Below are positions 52,505-61,824 of a DNA stretch of 64,000 bases, piece after piece. Within the stretch, counting starts at the first letter, position 1. Every line of letters begins with the position of its first letter. The stretch covers positions 1,302,001 to 1,366,000 of the forward strand of contig OZ037864.1 in NCBI GenBank assembly GCA_964035575.1, read 5' to 3'. The notes under the pieces are model-generated. The model worked only from the letters and a program-made list of their open reading frames with translations, was not told where the DNA came from and did not search any database. The DNA comes from Rhynchopus sp. YZ270_cl-10. Its lineage: Eukaryota; Euglenozoa; Diplonemea; Diplonemida; Diplonemidae. Made by a program: the position numbers and the translations under genes.

Positions 52505-54685
52505 ATGCCGCAGGTCCAGATGCCCGACGTAGTGTTTCCTGACTGGCTTAAGATTGTCACATTCGCGGGGCGGAAGACGAACAAATACACAGAGGCGCAA
52601 ATCATCCTGCGGGAAAGCAATGTGGTGGTCTCGCATTGGAACGGCTCCTCCAAGCAGGCTAGGCCTGACTGTGTGCTCCTGGACAGCTTTATCTCGGCAC
52701 ATCCTACAAAGAAAATCGAGAACGCTCGGGCCGCCGCTGTACCAACCATCGACGTGGAGTGGGTGTTACAGAGCAAGCAGGCTGGGGTCGCGCTGAACCA
52801 CAAGGATTTCGAACTCGAGACTGCGACACGACCGGCAGCGGACGACATGGAGATCTCCTCTGAGAGCGACGTCATCTCACTGCGCAAGGTCAAACCCACT
52901 GCACGCAGCAAACGCAAACGGAAGACCCGAGCCGTCTCTGTCGACAGCAGTGACGAGGACCTCTCATTTGCCCCCAAAACCTTAAAATTCACCCGCACCC
53001 ACGACGTCGCAGATGAAGACCTCACTGCACGCTGCGCAGCAGACCCCGAGCCTGCAGGGCCAGCCCCTTGGTGGGAATCTTCTGACAACCACGACCGCCA
53101 ACCCTGGGTAGGTGTAGGGCTTGAGCCGCGAGCCAAACCCGTACCACGCCCTTCAACTGCACCGAAGCCCACATCTGCACCGTTCCCTAGGCGCACCATA
53201 ACAAGGCCTCACAGAGGTTGTGGAGGGAGTGTGGCAAGTTCGGACACACCGTCACCACCAGCAGGTGGTTCGGGGCATTCCCCACCACGTGCCAGGAAGT
53301 CAGTAGGGTGCGCGCCAGGGAGGTCGTCAGTAATCCCATCCGCACAGCCAGTGCCTAGACCGTCGTATCATCCTCCTGCAAAGAGACAGCGTACCGTCGC
53401 AAAGCCAAATATTTTGGATAAGACCGTGGAAAAGCGGAGGGGCAGAACAGAGTACGACAAGCCATGGTTGTTGCGTGCAAAGAAGCAGGAGTCCGGGGGT
53501 GAAGGGGGCGAGCCCCCGCAGGACCTAGTGATGAAGAAGCTGATGCAGAATGAGAACACGAAGCACATCCCGCAGGAGACGCTGCTGGGCATCAGGCATC
53601 AGATCCTGGAGACGAAGCAGTTGAATGAGCAGGGCATCACATTCGATGATGTGCACGGCTTGGCAGAGGCGAAGAAGACACTACATCGCAGCGTCATCCT
53701 TCCGAGGCAGAATCCGAAGCTGTTCACGGTATGACCCTTTTCTGCACTCATTAACATCAACATCTCAACCTACACAGGGCCTCCGCAAACCCGCGAAAGG
53801 CCTTCTCCTATTTGGCCCGCCTGGCAACGGTAAAACGATGCTCGCGAAGGCAGTGGCGGCGCAGTGCAACCTCACCTTCTTCAACATCTCCGCCTCCGTC
53901 CTCACTAGCAAGATGGTGGGCGACGGTGAGAAAAATGTGCGGGCACTGTTTGAATGTGCCAGGGCGTTGGCGCCGAGCTTCGTCTTTCTTGACGAAATTG
54001 ACAGTCTGTTGACGACACGAGGTGGGGGTGGGAATGAACACGAAGCGAGTCGGCGGGTTAAGACAGAGTTTTTGGTTCAACTTGATGGTGCAGGGGTTGC
54101 GAATGACAATGTTCTTGTCATGGCGGCGACGAACCGGCCTATGGACCTGGACGACGCTGTGCTGCGGAGGCTGGAGAAACGTGTGTACGTCCCACTACCT
54201 GACCGTGACACGCGTGTAGAGTACTGTCGACGTGAGCTTGAGAAGGATAAGGACATCCGGATCGACTTCACGCCCGAGACGTGGTCCCGCCTAGCAGAGG
54301 CCACAGCAGACTACTCCTTCTCTGACCTCGCGAACCTCTGTCGCGAGCTTGCCCTTGCTCCCCTCGACGATGTGACAAACCTCATGAACGCGGATGTCGC
54401 AGACCTCCGCCCCATCAACGAGGCAGATGTGTCCCGCCAAACACTCAAAATCCGCAAGTCCGTCAGCGACGAGCTCCTCCGCCAACTCCTCAAATGGAAC
54501 GAGGTATGTCTCCTTTACTCTGATTTGTTTGGGTGAGGTTTTTAGGGGTTTATCTGTTGGGGGTTGTTTTGTACCCCCGTATGGAGAAAGATATGGGATC
54601 AAACGCAGTAATTGTAGATAGTAACATCAATTATAACGATTCATAAAAAAATAATGTACAGGAAATGGGATCTAAAGAAGGATGA
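52505..54685 (+). CDS. BRCT-domain AAA ATPase of the spastin/katanin/fidgetin (meiotic) clade, three exons
   Basis: Exons 52505-53728, 53778-54503 and 54662-54685 give 657 residues. Residues about 12-95 form a BRCT-like domain ending in VEWVLQSKQAG. A basic, Pro/Ser-rich disordered linker follows (about 120-320). The AAA module runs from about 370 to the end. It has ITFDDVHGLAEAK, Walker A GPPGNGKT (about 421-428), pore loop SKMVGDGEK, Walker B FVFLDEID (about 476-483), sensor MAATNRP and the Arg-finger region AVLRRLEKRVYVPLP. The last short exon completes the clade's C-terminal helix as WNEEMGSKEG. Such ATPases sever microtubules or, like FIGNL1, act on DNA-repair complexes; the BRCT domain favours a nuclear, phosphoprotein-directed role. 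The start is the first ATG after the acceptor-like AG at 52374. Confidence 0.88.
53729..53777 (+). other. intron 1 of the AAA gene (49 nt)
   Basis: GTATGA to CTACACAG. Splicing joins PKLFT to GLRKPAKG, the conserved helix before Walker A. Confidence 0.92.
54504..54661 (+). other. intron 2 of the AAA gene (158 nt)
   Basis: GTATGT donor and TGTACAG acceptor with TATAACGAT upstream as a possible branch site. It restores the family's terminal WNxExGS ending; read through, the frame runs to an unrelated stop. Confidence 0.82.
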
Positions 54686-56069
54686 GCAGAATAAGCAGGG
54701 GAAGAAGAAATGGGGCAGGATGGGAAGAGAGGGGGAATGGGGTTGCGGGTAATCTGGCTCGTGCACCCCCTGTGGTGTTTTTGTTTTTGTTTTTGTTTTT
54801 GTTTGTGATTTTTTTAACAGACTTTTTCTCCTTTTTTCCCCATCCGGGCTGCGAATGTAAATAGAAGACAATAATGTACAACCTCACGTTCATTTTCTAT
54901 TGGTAACTAAGCACTGTGAGTCTTACTTATCTGAGTAGCTGTTCTCTTGTTTTTCGTTCACCCCTTTTTTTTTTACTTGTAAACTGAAGTTTTCAAAGTG
55001 GTTAAATCGAACGTGAAAAACAATGCTTGCCGAAGGGGAGGCCTGAATGTGCCAATTTTCTTGTGAAAAAAACCCGTAAACAATTCCGACCCAAAAAAAC
55101 CCCACCCCCCCCAGTAGATAACCCCCCCCTCCCGTGGTGCATACCGTTGAGACAAAACAAGGCGTTTTGCTTTGTTTTTTGCGTGATGAGACGCTCCCAG
55201 TAACAAGAGAGCGGACGTCATTCATAATACCCAAAAAAAAAGACATAGTGAAGATCTGCGCTAAACCAGAGAGAAAAAAAAAGGTCATAATTTCTTAAGG
55301 GTTGAGGACTGCCTACGTCTATACTTGCAGTACAAAGGATTCGGCCAAACATCGAATGAAACCCTAATTACCCAAGGTGGGCACTTAGGCGATTTGTCGA
55401 TACAAAAAAATGAAAGGATATTCCGCGAAAACGCAGAAAAAGAGACTTGACAAAACAAAACAAAAAAACAAAAGCGTAAGAGTGGAGGACCAGCATCTGT
55501 ATCGTTGTTTGAGGTACGAAAAAAAAATTCTTTCAGCAAGATTGTGCACATCCTGCTTAAGTGGGACAATTGCTGACACAACAATTCCAAAAATTTAAAA
55601 AGGACACCAAAGAAGTAAAGATAGTGCAGACGGTCTTGTACACCAGCCACACTATACCAATACGACATACAAGAATCCAAAGCCACAAAATCCCCTCCCC
55701 CCCCCACTCGACGCAGCACCTGTGTTAGCATACCACCCAAACAAACACTCCTTTCTCTTCCCCCCCTCCTCCCCCTCTCCACAGCTTCCCTAATAGATAT
55801 AGAATAGAACCAGAAAAAAAAAAAGGAAAACAAAGCTAGATCTTAGCGTAACCCCCCACCTAAATGAAGTGTCACGACAAGAAAAAAAAAAGGACCCTAA
55901 AAAACCCCCCCCCTTTTTTTTACTGATTCTTCTCTCCCCCACCCCATTTCCCCAACCCCCTACCCCTACCCCTACCCCCCCTTCCTCCTCCTCCTCTCTA
56001 CAAATATCCACCCTTCACCCTAGCACACCCCCCCTACCCCCTTTCCCCTTTTTCCCCCCATTCATCACC
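54686..56069. other. intergenic
   Basis: No gene seen. A degenerate C module lies near 54902-54945. The last 200 bases are C-rich leader with repeated CCCCTAC units (55957-55980) and CTCCTCCTC, ending in a tract with AG at about 56019. Confidence 0.65.
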
Positions 56070-57383
56070 ATGGAATGGTTTGATAGCATGATGAGTTCGT
56101 CGTCACGACCGCAACGTGCTCCGAAGAGGAACACTGTATACGCAAGCGCTGAGGTGCGGAAGGGGGCACCTCAAAAGGCGGCGGTCAGCTCAGCGCCACT
56201 CGAGCCTGTTGCCACCCACACCTCTGGGTCTGCCTCGCCGTACGACTCTGCAGTGAGCCACAGTGGCGCCTCCACTGCCTGCTCCGGCCCCATCGTGGAG
56301 GAGGTGGAGGACGATCCGCTTCCCACCGCCATGTCCTCCGCATCGTACAACTCCTCCCAGCTGCAACTCCCCGCACCCCCAGTGCCTGGTGTTTCCAAAG
56401 CTCGCACCAAACGTACCAAAAACATTTTAGTTCTCGGCAAACAGCATGCAGGGAAAAGCGCGTTTGTAAACACCTACAGAAGAAGTGTGACCGGGGGGGA
56501 CAACTGGGCGACCGCCCCGGTAGGGCGTGCGGTAAGCAGCGGGACGGATACGTATGAGCCGTACTATGCGCAGAGCAGAAGGGGGGCTGCGGTGGAGTGG
56601 GTGCTGGTGGACACTGCGGGGAGGAATGTGAACCACCATTTGGACCCGGAGGGGGAGGAGGCAGAGCTCTTTAAGAAGATGCGTGCAGGGATGGAGTGGA
56701 AGACGGACCTCCTCTCGAAGGGCTGGAAGGACGCAAAGCCTGTCCCCGAGAACTCCGTGAACCACGTCATCTTCGTGATCCCCGCAACCGATATCCTAGA
56801 GGACGCAGGCCCCGGGGGTGTCTTCGGCAGCAACGCATCTCTCGCCCGCGTAAAAGACCTCACCTCCCGCTTCGCCTGGTGGGAGAAGGAGCTTGGAAAC
56901 GCACCCTTCGTCGTTGTAACACACTGCGACAAAGTTGCGCGGTGGACCACGCTTCTCGGGGAATCCCCGGAAACCAAAATACGCCGTTGCCTTGGACACA
57001 TTGTGCATAAAAACAGGATATTTTGCATTACGGTATGCCTTTTGTTTGTTCAAAATTCTATGATATATCTACAGAACCCGGAAGACCCGATGCGGACGTC
57101 GAAGGAAACGTTGCTTGCGTTGAAGCAGCTTCATGAAAGCCTTTTGGCAGATATTGATGCACGCACTAGCACGGTGTTGAAGGGACGTAACTCACGTTGG
57201 GTTGAAGACGACGAAGCTGATGACACCCTCGAGCAGTCCCCTTCAGCCACATACGACGCACCAGGCTCTATCGCGATACAACAACGCTCCAGCTCCCCTG
57301 CAGCAGAAAACACTCAAAAACGTGTTGCAGCGCGCTCCAAAACCGGAGGGGGAGCAGTTCTCTGGTCCATGCCGGTAGCGTAA
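56070..57383 (+). CDS. P-loop GTPase-like protein (two exons)
   Basis: Exons 56070-57032 and 57075-57383 give 423 residues. The first 110 are Ser/Ala/Pro-rich. The G domain follows with G1 GKQHAGKS (about 123-130), G3 VDTAGR, a hydrophobic strand HVIFVIPATD, and VVVTHCDK in the G4 position. The G5-like strand is IFCIT, directly at the splice site. The organisation resembles septin/AIG1/IRG-type or other TRAFAC GTPases, but the family is not certain. The C-terminal 90 residues are charged and Ser-rich with no lipidation signal. The upstream frame from 55869 is only pyrimidine-tract translation, so the ATG at 56070 (context ATCACC) is used. Confidence 0.8.
   Translation: MEWFDSMMSSSSRPQRAPKRNTVYASAEVRKGAPQKAAVSSAPLEPVATHTSGSASPYDSAVSHSGASTACSGPIVEEVEDDPLPTAMSSASYNSSQLQLPAPPVPGVSKARTKRTKNILVLGKQHAGKSAFVNTYRRSVTGGDNWATAPVGRAVSSGTDTYEPYYAQSRRGAAVEWVLVDTAGRNVNHHLDPEGEEAELFKKMRAGMEWKTDLLSKGWKDAKPVPENSVNHVIFVIPATDILEDAGPGGVFGSNASLARVKDLTSRFAWWEKELGNAPFVVVTHCDKVARWTTLLGESPETKIRRCLGHIVHKNRIFCITVCLLFVQNSMIYLQNPEDPMRTSKETLLALKQLHESLLADIDARTSTVLKGRNSRWVEDDEADDTLEQSPSATYDAPGSIAIQQRSSSPAAENTQKRVAARSKTGGGAVLWSMPVA
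57033..57074 (+). other. 42-nt intron in the GTPase gene, in frame and without stop
   Basis: GTATGC to TATCTACAG with a T-rich middle. Retention would insert 14 hydrophobic residues without breaking the frame, exactly after the G5-like strand. Confidence 0.78.
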
Positions 57384-57884
57384 GGTAGGGTTAAGGCAGG
57401 GTAGGGTAGGGGGGGGGGGGGGGGAATATGGGGGGTGGGTAAGCTCTGTTTGTACTATAAAATCTTGCCATTTTTTTTTGCACCCCATCATGGATGTCCA
57501 AAGTACTTACAGGACTATTGTGATTTTTGTGTGTGTACTAAATGTATGAAGTGAGGGGAAAGGGAGGGAGGAATGGAAGTGAAAGAAGAAGAAAATTTGC
57601 AGGATTTTTTGATCAAAATTTGGCATATGGCTTGTATGCCCCCTTTTTTTAGTATGCGTTGCACAAAGGAAAAAGGGGGTATTGTTTTTTTTTTTTTTTT
57701 TTTTGGTTTTTCTCAGCCCCTCCGCTACGTTTTCAGATTTTTTTTGAGTTCTGTTGCGGGGGTTTTTTTTTCACCCTGCGCCAGTGTCTTATCCAGGAAT
57801 TCAGATTTCAAGATTGGGGGGTCAGCTGTTTTTGTGCCCAAAAATTTTTCAGCCCTGCTGACCAGGGACATTGGGAGCTGTATT

Positions 57885-58050
57885 TTTTTTTTTGCGGAGC
57901 AAAAAAAATCAAACAAATGGCGCCGCAGGCGAAAAAAAATTTAGGGCACGGTGTAAAAATCTAGCTTTTTCAGCACAGAGTCACACATCGAATCCTTTTT
58001 TGCGGAGCAAAAAAGGAAAAATGGCGCCGCAGGCAAAAAAAAAATTGAGG
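57885..58050 (+). repeat. two tandem copies of a motif with GCGGAGCAAAA and GGCGCCGCAGGC
   Basis: Copies near 57892-57945 and 58000-58048. A reverse copy lies inside the 24.1-kb TIR element. AGTTCTGTTGCG at 57748 and its complement at 58162-58173 may be the ends of a larger element around them. Confidence 0.55.
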
Positions 58051-58277
58051 TACAGCCTGGATGGTGCGGTCAGCAACCCAGTTCCCATGGTATTCCCGTG
58101 GTTCAACACCATGGGATTTTTTTTTTTTTTTTTTTTTTCCTTTTTTTCAGACTTCTGTTGCGCCGCAACAGAACTTTATACGGTAGCGGAGCCCCTGGTT
58201 TTTCTTTTTTAATTTTGCTCTTTTTTGACTTCGCTTTTCTCAAAAGTATTGATTTTTTTTTTTTTTTGGGAGGGGGG

Positions 58278-59006
58278 CAGGCATGAGAATAAGGCCCGGA
58301 CCCCGGACCCCGGACCCGGCCCCCCGGAACCCCACACCCCCCTACCCTACTCTTGCTCCCTTCCCACCCTCTAAGAACTTGTCCATTTTGGAAAAGTGAC
58401 CCCACCACTGGCCGCACGGATTCCGAAAATGCAAATGCCGGTGTTTTTTGGTATTTTCATTTTGCACTCTGCCCGGCACCTTGCCCGGCACCTTGCCCGG
58501 CACCTTGCCCGGCACCTTGCCCGGCACCTTGCCCGGCACCTTGCCCGGCACCTTGCCCGGCACCTTGCCCGGCACCTTGCCCGGCACCTTGCCCGGCACC
58601 TTGCCCGGCACCTTGCCCGGCACCTTGCCCGGCACCTTGCCCGGCACCTTGCCCGGCACCCTGCCCGGCACCCTGTCCGGCACCCTGTTAAACCCCGACA
58701 CCCCCACCCATTCCCAGCACCAACACATCCACAACAGAAATTTTACTATGTCATCACCCCAGGCAGCTGTACATGACAGCCTGTCCGGCACCCCCGCTGT
58801 CAAGAGGGGGTCCCGAGAAAGCCCCATTTGTGAATCTTTACATAGATTAGAGTCAGCTTAGAGATCCCCTCACCCCACCCCACACCCAACGTGTCGTTCA
58901 GCACTCCAAAAAACCGAGACCCCCTCACCCCCACCCCACCCCTTGTGAGAATAGCCCGGACCCCGGACCCCGGACCCGCACCCCCCTAACCTTATTCTCA
59001 TGCCTG
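58278..59006. mobile_element. non-autonomous hAT cassette with 12-bp minisatellite core (729 bp)
   Basis: Perfect 17-bp inverted ends CAGGCATGAGAATAAGG (58278-58294) and complement (58990-59006). Exact 8-bp duplications GAGGGGGG lie at 58270-58277 and 59007-59014. Inside each end lies the same direct repeat of CCCGGA and CCCCGGA units (58295-58318 and 58949-58975). The shared TGACCCCACCACTG module (58375-58442, reverse orientation) and the minisatellite fill the rest. No coding region. Confidence 0.9.
58471..58688 (+). repeat. CCCGGCACCTTG minisatellite, about 18 copies of 12 bp
   Basis: 218 bp; the first fifteen or so units are identical and the last three carry variants (CCCTG, TCCGG), so new copies probably arise at the left. 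All frames are open (PGTL, ARHL, CPAP repeats) only because 12 is a multiple of three. Confidence 0.95.
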
Positions 59007-59711
59007 GAGGGGGGTGACCACGTTAGATGACCGAAATCGTAGCTATTCATCGTTGTCACCAAGCTGTTTTCATTTTTCAATTTTGTAAGTTTTTTTTTTC
59101 TGAAAAAGGCTGACTTTTTTTTCAAGGGTTTGGAAAAACCACAGCCTGCATTGTTGTCAAAAACATAGTACTATATGGGTCCTCGTCTTACTTCAATCTA
59201 TCTGACCTACTACTGCTAATACAAGCTGATCCTGACAACAACGTGTCTGTTTGGCAGGAGTTTGTTGTCAAAATAATCCACCCCTTCCCATCTGCTACAG
59301 AACACCAGAGCAAAGAGAGATCCAAATTTCCCCCCCTTTTTTTTTTGCCAACTTTTTTTGGAGTGTTTTCGGGTCTGCGGGATAGCGCCAGATGACGTCT
59401 GATGGTGCATGCATGATTATGCACGATGACGATTTGGCGCGATTATTTGCCCGGAAAACGCTCAATTTTTTAAACCCATCTACCCCCACGTTAGATTACC
59501 AAAAAACCGACCGGTGTGTGTTATTTTTTATACTGTGCCCTAAGTGCTCTGTTGATTCCTTGTCGCACTGAGTTGTGTAGATCATTTATTTAAAAAGAAA
59601 TCCGTCAAAAGTTGCGACAAAAATAAACGATTTTTTTGTTTATTTTTTTTTTCTCAGTAGTGTTTTTCTTTAACCATAATGTAAGCATAGCACATGCGTA
59701 TTTGGTATCTT

Positions 59712-60095
59712 AGGTGACTAAGCACAGAGAGGCTTGCCATCTGAATCAAGCCTTCCTTCTTTTTCTTTTTCTTTTTCTTTGACGACTGACCCCCGCCTTT
59801 CTATTGGGGGTGGCGAGGGAGAGTAGTGGATTGCAAATATTCACAACCCACAAAGACCATTATCAGGCAGGGAATCTGTTGTGGTGCTGTGGTAAAGTGT
59901 TTGTGAATGTTTGGGGTAATTTTTTTGTAGGGCTCTAATGCATTTCCTTTAAAAATTTACTCCCCAATTTTGGTAAATCCAATTGGAAGTGTCTCCTAGG
60001 CTAAAAGCCTCTGGCCGACAGAACAATGTTTCCCCCCGCGGAGAACCAGTACCCGTCTGCCGATGAACGGTGAGGCGCGCTTTCAACTTCTCTTT
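59712..60095 (+). repeat. dispersed modules C and B
   Basis: C at 59712-59755 (GTGACTAAGCACAGAGAGGC). B at 60048-60095 (CTGCCGATGAACGGTGAGGC). Between them lies unremarkable T-rich sequence. Confidence 0.6.
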
Positions 60096-60115
60096 TATTT
60101 TTTTGTAAATGTCCA

Positions 60116-60279
60116 CCATACAATGCAACAAGGCCGAATCAACCTCGCTAAGGCCTGATAGTACAGACAGGCGTGGCTGAGGCGCGATTGTAAGTATTAG
60201 TACGCCTCCGCCACGCCTATAGATAGATTTTCCAGACATGCCTATTTTCAGGCGTAGTCGGCCTCGTCGCACTGTATGG
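60116..60279 (-). mobile_element. MITE family P, copy 2
   Basis: Ends CCATACAATGCAACAAGGCC and its mirror ending TGTATGG. The flanking TCCA on both sides (60112-60115, 60280-60283) may be a 4-bp target duplication. Reverse-orientation match to 37751-37906 at roughly 85-90 percent by eye, with inner inverted arms around GGCGTGGCTGAGGCG. Confidence 0.8.
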
Positions 60280-60681
60280 TCCACTAGCCCCCACCCCTCG
60301 CACCCCATATTTGCACCATTTGGCTGCGTTTTGGTCTTCTTTCCCCAGCCGGGTTTACCTATGATATTAGAGTTGCCACACAGATAGCCGCAAAGGGAGG
60401 CTGGCGATGTACCTCCACACAAGACGATACACTTGTCTAACATCAACGACATCAAGAAAAAGATTTTTTGTAATGGACACATTCTTTCATTATCTGCAGA
60501 TGAAGAAGTTTTCTTGATTATTTTTTTTCCCCCTACAAAAAAACGGTCATTCAGCTAAGGCATGGAAAGACAGAGGGTCAGTCAAAAGCAAAGCAAAACG
60601 CAATTTAATTCAAATTCTACCTCTCTCCAATCCCCTCTTATTACAGTACACATTTCTCTTTCATGCTGAAAGCTTACTACA

Positions 60682-61824
60682 ATGTATAGTATGGATTCGG
60701 ATGACGGCCCTGTGTCTCCTAGGGAACAGCGGCAGAGGCATCTTGGTGTGACGTCTGCGTTTGACACCTCTGCTGAGGGGTCGCAGCCGCCGACGCCTTT
60801 GGAGCCTCCTTCGCTGACCTCTGCGCATGCCCATGATGTCTCCTCGACGTCGCTGCAGGCTGACACCCCAGCAGGGTATTATTCTCATGAACCCCTCCCA
60901 GAGTACTCAGAAGCTGTCGTCCACGTCACCAACTTCGCAGGCCATCAACTCCTCCCTCTCGTCTATCGAACCGACGTAGGCCGGCGTGGTCTTGGTGTCT
61001 ACATAGGCGGCCAGCTTCTTCACATCGCAACCAGCATTCTGGTTGACTTCAAAAAAAGCATTATCCAAGACCAAGAAGGGGTAGGAGGCTGTCTCAAGGT
61101 AGGTACCTTTACGGAGGTGCTTTTTAATTTGCGTGAAATAGCGGATGCACGCCATGTTGGGCACAACCTTCAGCTTCTTGAAGATGAGATAGGCAAACTC
61201 AACGAAAGACGGAAGAGCAGGAGGACCAAATCCCCTAGTCGCGAACGACAGGATAAGTTTGATAAGTTGTACCACGATGGGGAGAAACATCGCCACAACC
61301 GTGCCTTGCTGAGACGGAGGAAGGAGGCAACTGCTACGCATTCTGAACAGAACCACATTGAGTACAAACAGCATCGGGTGAGGCTGGATGTACCGGAGGC
61401 TGTGTCTTCGCATGCAAAGGAGGAGATTATCGAGACTATCCGTAGCGCTGTCACCGCGGCAGGTCTGCCGTGGACAAAGAAACGCCGTGACCGCTGTCTT
61501 GTATTGTACGGCGCTTTTGATTTTGCGTCGCACCCGAGCAGACTCGGCTCGCTCAGTCCTAACCTAGCAAAGGGGGGTCGCAAGCAAGATGCGGCGGAGA
61601 ATTTTTTGGTTGACTTCGACGACGGCGCCACAGAGTACTGGCCGCGCGACCTGCTCACCTTCCTCGGAGCCTCGCCGCCAAAGGCAACGACAGACACATA
61701 TTCAAGACTAAACTTCTACCCAAAGCACGAAGCCATAGAAAAGCCGCTCCCAAAGCTCAGCGAACGCATCAACGATATCCACGGAGGAAACAACAGATAC
61801 GAGGTAGCTGCGGGGAATGTATGA
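60682..61824 (+). CDS. hypothetical protein, 380 residues
   Basis: The N-terminal 70 residues are Ser/Thr/Pro-rich and probably disordered. Residues about 75-145 form a compact beta-rich stretch (EAVVHVTNFAGHQLLPLVYR, GVYIGGQLLHIATSILVDFK). A basic helical segment (about 165-225, RRKSRRTKSPSRERQDKFDK) follows, then a mixed domain to about 335 ending in FDDGATEYWPRDLLTFLG. No family is recognised; no signal peptide or membrane span. The GTAGGT at 61100 looks like a splice donor, but the frame continues with protein-like sequence and no suitable acceptor, so I treat it as unspliced. Two early ATGs (MYSM) exist; the first is used. Confidence 0.78.
   Translation: MYSMDSDDGPVSPREQRQRHLGVTSAFDTSAEGSQPPTPLEPPSLTSAHAHDVSSTSLQADTPAGYYSHEPLPEYSEAVVHVTNFAGHQLLPLVYRTDVGRRGLGVYIGGQLLHIATSILVDFKKSIIQDQEGVGGCLKVGTFTEVLFNLREIADARHVGHNLQLLEDEIGKLNERRKSRRTKSPSRERQDKFDKLYHDGEKHRHNRALLRRRKEATATHSEQNHIEYKQHRVRLDVPEAVSSHAKEEIIETIRSAVTAAGLPWTKKRRDRCLVLYGAFDFASHPSRLGSLSPNLAKGGRKQDAAENFLVDFDDGATEYWPRDLLTFLGASPPKATTDTYSRLNFYPKHEAIEKPLPKLSERINDIHGGNNRYEVAAGNV

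Larger units (their letters stand above)
57384..60681. other. 3.3-kb repeat-rich intergenic region
   Basis: No gene supported. It starts with a G-run (57409-57424), then a T-rich part with duplicated motifs (57880-58050). The hAT cassette with minisatellite (58278-59006), plain T-rich DNA, C and B modules and MITE P copy 2 follow. The leader of the next gene starts at about 60580. Confidence 0.7.

Noticed and set aside
52099-53199. 366-residue open frame on the minus strand
   Set aside because: Covers the BRCT-AAA exon and the CBM1 patch in reverse; Ser/Arg-rich shadow without motifs.
55957-55980. Telomere-like CCCCTACCCC repeats
   Set aside because: Only three units inside a C-rich gene leader and not at an end; interstitial low complexity is a simpler reading.
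58342-58861. Pro/Cys/Ala repeat proteins across the CCCGGCACCTTG array
   Set aside because: Same reason as above; the array is inside a hAT element.
61100-61145. Intron in the 60682 gene (GTAGGT donor)
   Set aside because: The nearest acceptor would remove 43 nt and shift the frame, while the unspliced frame stays protein-like to the stop.
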